Assembly: GCF_040802235.1 (NCBI RefSeq)
Contig: NC_133161.1
Span: 14,339,001-14,403,000 of the forward strand
Length of the DNA: 64,000 nucleotides
Direction: 5' to 3'
Origin: Manis javanica
Taxonomy: Eukaryota; Chordata; Mammalia; Pholidota; Manidae
Shown in pieces: positions 60,746 to 64,000 of this stretch. The notes below the pieces were generated by a model. That model saw nothing but the letters and a program-made list of their open reading frames with translations, ran no database searches and was not told the DNA's origin. A program made the position numbers and the translations under genes. How positions within the stretch are numbered: position 1 is the stretch's first letter; every line of letters begins with the position of its first letter.

Positions 60746-61770
60746 TCCTACTGGAGCATGGGTGGTGGCACAAATGATAAGATATAAAGGAGAGGAGTAG
60801 TCAATCTGAAAGGAGGTTTGTAGAGAGATAGCTTGATTTATCTGTTCTATAGCAGCAACTGCTAGGGGCGTTAGGGTGCAGGGGGAGAGGGGATGCGAGT
60901 CGCCTGCTAGTAAATTGTTTAAGGGAGTTAAACTTTCAGGGGGAAGTTTTAGGTATGGCCTTAAAAACTGTAGGTTGCCTAACAATTTTTGAAAGTCATG
61001 CAGTGTCTTAAGGGAAGAAGCGTGGAGCTCTATTTTGGGTGTGAAAATTCGGTGAGCTCGGAGGCTATAGCCTAGGTAAGTATAGGGTTCGGAAAACTGA
61101 ATTTTATTGGGAGCAATTTTCAAGTGGGAGGCTTCAAGGGTGTCTAGGAGGTGTTGGAAACAGGCAATGCCTTGAGCTTCATTGGGGGAAGCAATAAGTA
61201 TGTCATCCATGTAATGAAGGAAGTAAATATGAGGCCATTGTCTCCTAATGGGGTCTAGAATTCGGGCTATGAATTTTTGGGCTAAGGTAGGGCTATTCGC
61301 CATACCTTGGGGAAGAACACGCCATTGATACCTAGGCGTTGGTTTGTTAAAGTTGATTTGGGGAAGGCTAAAGGCAAAATGGATACAATCATCTGGGTGG
61401 AGAGGAATAGTAAAGAAGCAATCTTGCAGGTCTATAACAATCTTATAATCGTTTATGGGTATAGCAGCAGGGGACGGGAGGCCGGGCTGCAAGGCACCCA
61501 TAGGGACCATAACTTTATTAATGGCTCGAAGGTCTTGTAGGAGCCTCCATTTGCCTGATTTTTTTGTGATGACGAAAATGGGGGTATTCCAAGGAGAATT
61601 GGAAGGTTCAATATGGCCTGCTACCAGCTGCTCCTGTACAAGCTGCGTGGCTGCATATAGTTTTTCTGCATTCAGAGGCCACTGATCAACCCAGACAGGC
61701 TCGGTTGTTTTCCATGTTATTTTATTGGCATATTGCTGGAGTACAGGTATGATTGTGGCCTTTAGGAGAA
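60741..61770 (-). pseudogene. pol: ERV-B pol: reverse transcriptase
   Basis: Betaretroviral-type RT: an N-terminal part upstream of 61,510 without Met (as expected for a frameshift product), then DLQDCFFTIPLHPDD (first catalytic Asp), YQWRVLPQGMANSP, FLHYMDDILIASP (YMDD box), YLGYSLRAHRI and connection domain. All three polymerase Asp residues are present. The frame is lost near 60,740 by a one-base indel before RNase H. The 5' limit is approximate, where the protease frame ends. Confidence 0.9.
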
Positions 61771-62562
61771 AGGGAATCCTAGTCCCTTTCTCTGAGTATT
61801 TGATATGATGGTCACAGGAGTTCTAATACCTTGTGCATTCTTTCCTAGCCTTTGGCCAGGCAAGTAGCCTTGTGTCAGCAGTTGCTTGGACACTAACTCG
61901 TTTGGGCTACACATAATAATATTCATTTGAGAGAGAATGTCTCATCCCCATAAATTGACTGGAAGCCTAGGAATTACAAAAGGAATAACTGTCCCTGAAT
62001 TCCCTTCTTGATCTGACCAATGAAGGGACTGGGAACTAACTTGAGGGTTTTGTGACTGTCCGATTTCCTGTAGGTGGGTGGTGGAGTTTGTAAGGGTCCA
62101 GGAAGGGGGCCACTGCTCTTAGGCAATAACAGTGGCATCTGCTCCTGAGTCTAGGAGGCCTTGAAAGGCTTTCCCATTTAAGGACAGAGTTAGCATGGGG
62201 CGGGCACGCATAATTTGTTGAGTCCAATAGACATCTGTGGTGCCTATGTCACTCGTTTCACGGTGCTCTTTAAGGCACTTATTGGAGGAAGGGATAAGGG
62301 GTAGGAGAAGAAGTTGGGCAAGGGTATATTCTGCTGGAATATATAGAGGGCCCTTAAGAGTGGAGGCTAGGATCTGAATTTCTCCTTTGAAATCTGGATC
62401 AATTACTCCAGGGTGTATTTGAAGCCCTTTTAGGGAGGCTGAAGCACGTCCCAGAATTAAGCTGAAAGTGTTAGGGGGGAGGGGCCCTCGGATGCCCGTC
62501 TGTAGAAGCTTTGTCCCTTTTTCTGGAGTCAATATTGTACTGGTGGTGGAACAGAGGTCCAA
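61762..62562 (-). pseudogene. pro: ERV-B pro: dUTPase, protease and G-patch
   Basis: The pro frame, -1 to gag and overlapping its end. First a dUTPase domain (LILGRASASLKGLQIHPGVI then DPDFKGEIQIL; AEYTLAQLLLLP), the place dUTPase holds in betaretroviruses; the usual C-terminal Gly-rich motif is not seen. Then the protease active site LLDSGADATVIA, cut by TAA 62,119-62,121. The same frame runs on 58 codons to a second stop (TGA 61,942-61,944, in a CpG-decay context) and then encodes a G-patch-like GYLPGQRLGKNAQG before the natural end at 61,762. G-patch after protease is a betaretrovirus mark. A slippery AAAAAAC lies upstream at 62,572-62,578 but is out of phase with gag. Confidence 0.85.
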
Positions 62563-64000
62563 TCCTGGGCTGTTTTTTGTGGCTCTCCAGAGGTCTGAAA
62601 TTGATTTTGGGTTACTGTTGAGGGGATGAACCCAGTTGCCCCGGGGTTCATCTTCTGCAGGGGGGCCAGCGGCTGCCCCCTGAAGGGGTTTCCCTGGTTC
62701 CTAAAAGGGAGGGGCAGACCTTGTATATCGGTTTTTGACTGGCATTCTTTGGCCCAGTGGTATCCTTTTTGACATCTGGGACAAGGGGTCGAGGGGGGGA
62801 ATGGATTAGTTGGTTTAGGGGTGTTGCCAGAATCGCTAGGAAGGGGCAGATTAAGGCCAGAATTGGGAGGCCGAGGGTTTCGAGGCTGTGGGCAGTCCTT
62901 GGCAGAATGACCATGCTGCTTGCAATTAAAGCAAGTTTTTTGTGTTGAGCCAATGCCTGCCCTTTGCAAGGCAACTCCAATAGCCAGTCCAATGGCATGA
63001 CTAGTTCCGGCGCCTGCGCAGAGGTGCACGAAGTTGGACACTGACTCTTTGCGATGATGCCGAAGCAGGTCTTGACAGACTGGATTAGCATTCTCAAAAG
63101 CCAGCTGTTTAACAAAGGGGTTGTCGGGCTCTTGGATTCCGAACATGTGCTCAGCTGCCTCTGTAAGGTGGCTGATGAAAGAGCTATAGGGCTCGTCTGC
63201 TTCTTGCCGTATCTTAGTAAGAGCGGCAGTAGCGGCTCCTTTAGGGGGTAACTTTTTCCAAGCTCCGAGGCCAGCTTGTCTGACTTGAGCCAGGAGGCCT
63301 GTGGTAAAGTGTGCTTGGACTGCTAGAGTGTTATAAGGAGCTTCACCTAAAATTCTTTTTGCTGTCCAGTCTCGGGAACTGGGTCGGGTAAGATTTTTAC
63401 TTTCAATTTCTTTAGCGAATTCGGCAAGCTCGACTTTCCAAAGAACAAAGTCTCCCCCGCTTAAGGCTGTGCGAGCAAGCTGATGGAATTCATTTGGGGT
63501 AAGCCAATCATTGGTGATAGATTCTAGCAGAGCTAGAGTAAACGGGGCAGTAGGCCCATAATTGGAAACAGCTGACTTGAGCTTTTCTAGAGCTCAGATA
63601 TCTAGGGGTGAAAAGGATGTTACTGGAGGCCCATCATTAGGACATGGGCCTCTTTTGGCTCGGTCTTCGGGGCCATCGTCTAAATAGTCATCTTTATTGT
63701 CATGCCATGAGTCTCTCTAGGTTCTATCAACAAGAGTAGTACTCACGGGGCCTTCTTCTCTCATATCAGGATCAGTGCCCTCTCCTTCAGGGTTATCGGG
63801 GTCATAATCTAGGGGAGGGGCTCTGGGGAATAGAAACCCCACTCCGTAGGGAGACAGGGAAAGTCAGGACAGGGTTGGGCGATTTTTTTGTTTTGTGAAA
63901 AAGTGATTTTGAGGGGAGGGGGAAATACTTTTAGAGGAAGAATTTGGGGTGTGGGTTAAATGGGTCAGTTTGGAGAGCTCTAGATCTAGGTCACGGATGG
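62529..64000 (-). pseudogene. gag: ERV-B gag (partial, window edge), capsid and nucleocapsid
   Basis: Betaretroviral Gag continuing past the right edge. Capsid: LARTALSGGDFVLWKVEL and a major homology region (IRQEADEPYSSFISHLTEAA), open without stop from about 63,590 to the end at 62,529. Nucleocapsid: two CCHC knuckles, CFNCKQHGHSAKDC and CPRCQKGYHWAKEC, then a Pro/Gln-rich tail ending PPPVQY. Upstream the same frame is stopped by TGA 63,594-63,596 and TAG 63,717-63,719, so full-length Gag is not made. Matrix and the start codon lie outside the window. Confidence 0.88.

Noticed and set aside
62572-62578. AAAAAAC as the gag-pro slippery site of ERV-B
   Set aside because: The heptamer is in the expected region, but its phase relative to the gag frame is off by one, so it does not fit the X-XXY-YYZ rule as it stands; it may be displaced by an indel, or the true site is another.

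Overview
This is nuclear DNA from a placental mammal. It has two protein-coding genes with mammalian GT-AG exons separated by long introns full of L1, MIR, L2, MaLR/ERVL and ERV sequence. Gene order is that of the human 7q34 region: the last two exons of ATP6V0A4 (V-ATPase a4 subunit) lie at 3.3-5.1 kb, and the same-strand neighbour SVOPL (SV2-related orphan MFS transporter) runs from about 6.6 or 16.2 kb to beyond the right edge. I see no Alu, B1, BovB or typical carnivore tRNA-Lys SINEs. The L1 and ERV repertoire looks laurasiatherian, and from memory of one retroposon I lean towards a pangolin, but that is a weak inference.

Layout. 1-2.5 kb: 5' part of an antisense L1. 3.35-5.1 kb: 3' end of ATP6V0A4. 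5.1-16.2 kb: intergenic DNA and the putative first intron of SVOPL, with a candidate non-coding first exon near 6.6 kb. 16.27-44.26 kb: thirteen coding exons of SVOPL whose phases join without a break into 451 codons; the last ~41 codons expected from the human protein are not found and should lie to the right. Its introns hold an ERVL-type LTR (26.1-26.9 kb), a poly(A)-tailed ERV-related retroposon with target-site duplications (31.4-32.1 kb), L1 fragments (32.5-35.0, 38.2-39.1 kb) and an MLT1-like LTR (39.7-40.3 kb).

44.3-64 kb is the last visible SVOPL intron, swollen by nested insertions: an antisense L1 (45.6-55.4 kb) split by a 5.53-kb gammaretrovirus-like provirus (ERV-A, 46,878-52,408), then the 3' eight kilobases of a type-D-like provirus (ERV-B, from about 56.0 kb past the right edge). 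Both proviruses are antisense to SVOPL. ERV-A has two 523-bp LTRs that I read as identical, a 4-bp target duplication, a tRNA-Pro primer site and a polypurine tract. Its gag stops after 8 codons and its interior is mostly non-coding, so it looks like a recently moved, non-autonomous element. ERV-B has betaretroviral gag, dUTPase/protease/G-patch and pol joined to a gammaretrovirus-type env; all are broken by stops, frameshifts or lost motifs.

The most interesting signal is RNA-level. Between env and the 3' LTR of ERV-B (minus strand, ~56.66-56.80 kb) is a sequence with the paired motifs and fold expected of a type-D constitutive transport element (CTE, the NXF1/TAP-binding RNA export signal). 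A one-unit version of the same motif sits inside the separate poly(A)-tailed retroposon at 31.4-32.1 kb, suggesting that a viral RNA export signal was carried into a LINE-mobilised dispersed repeat.
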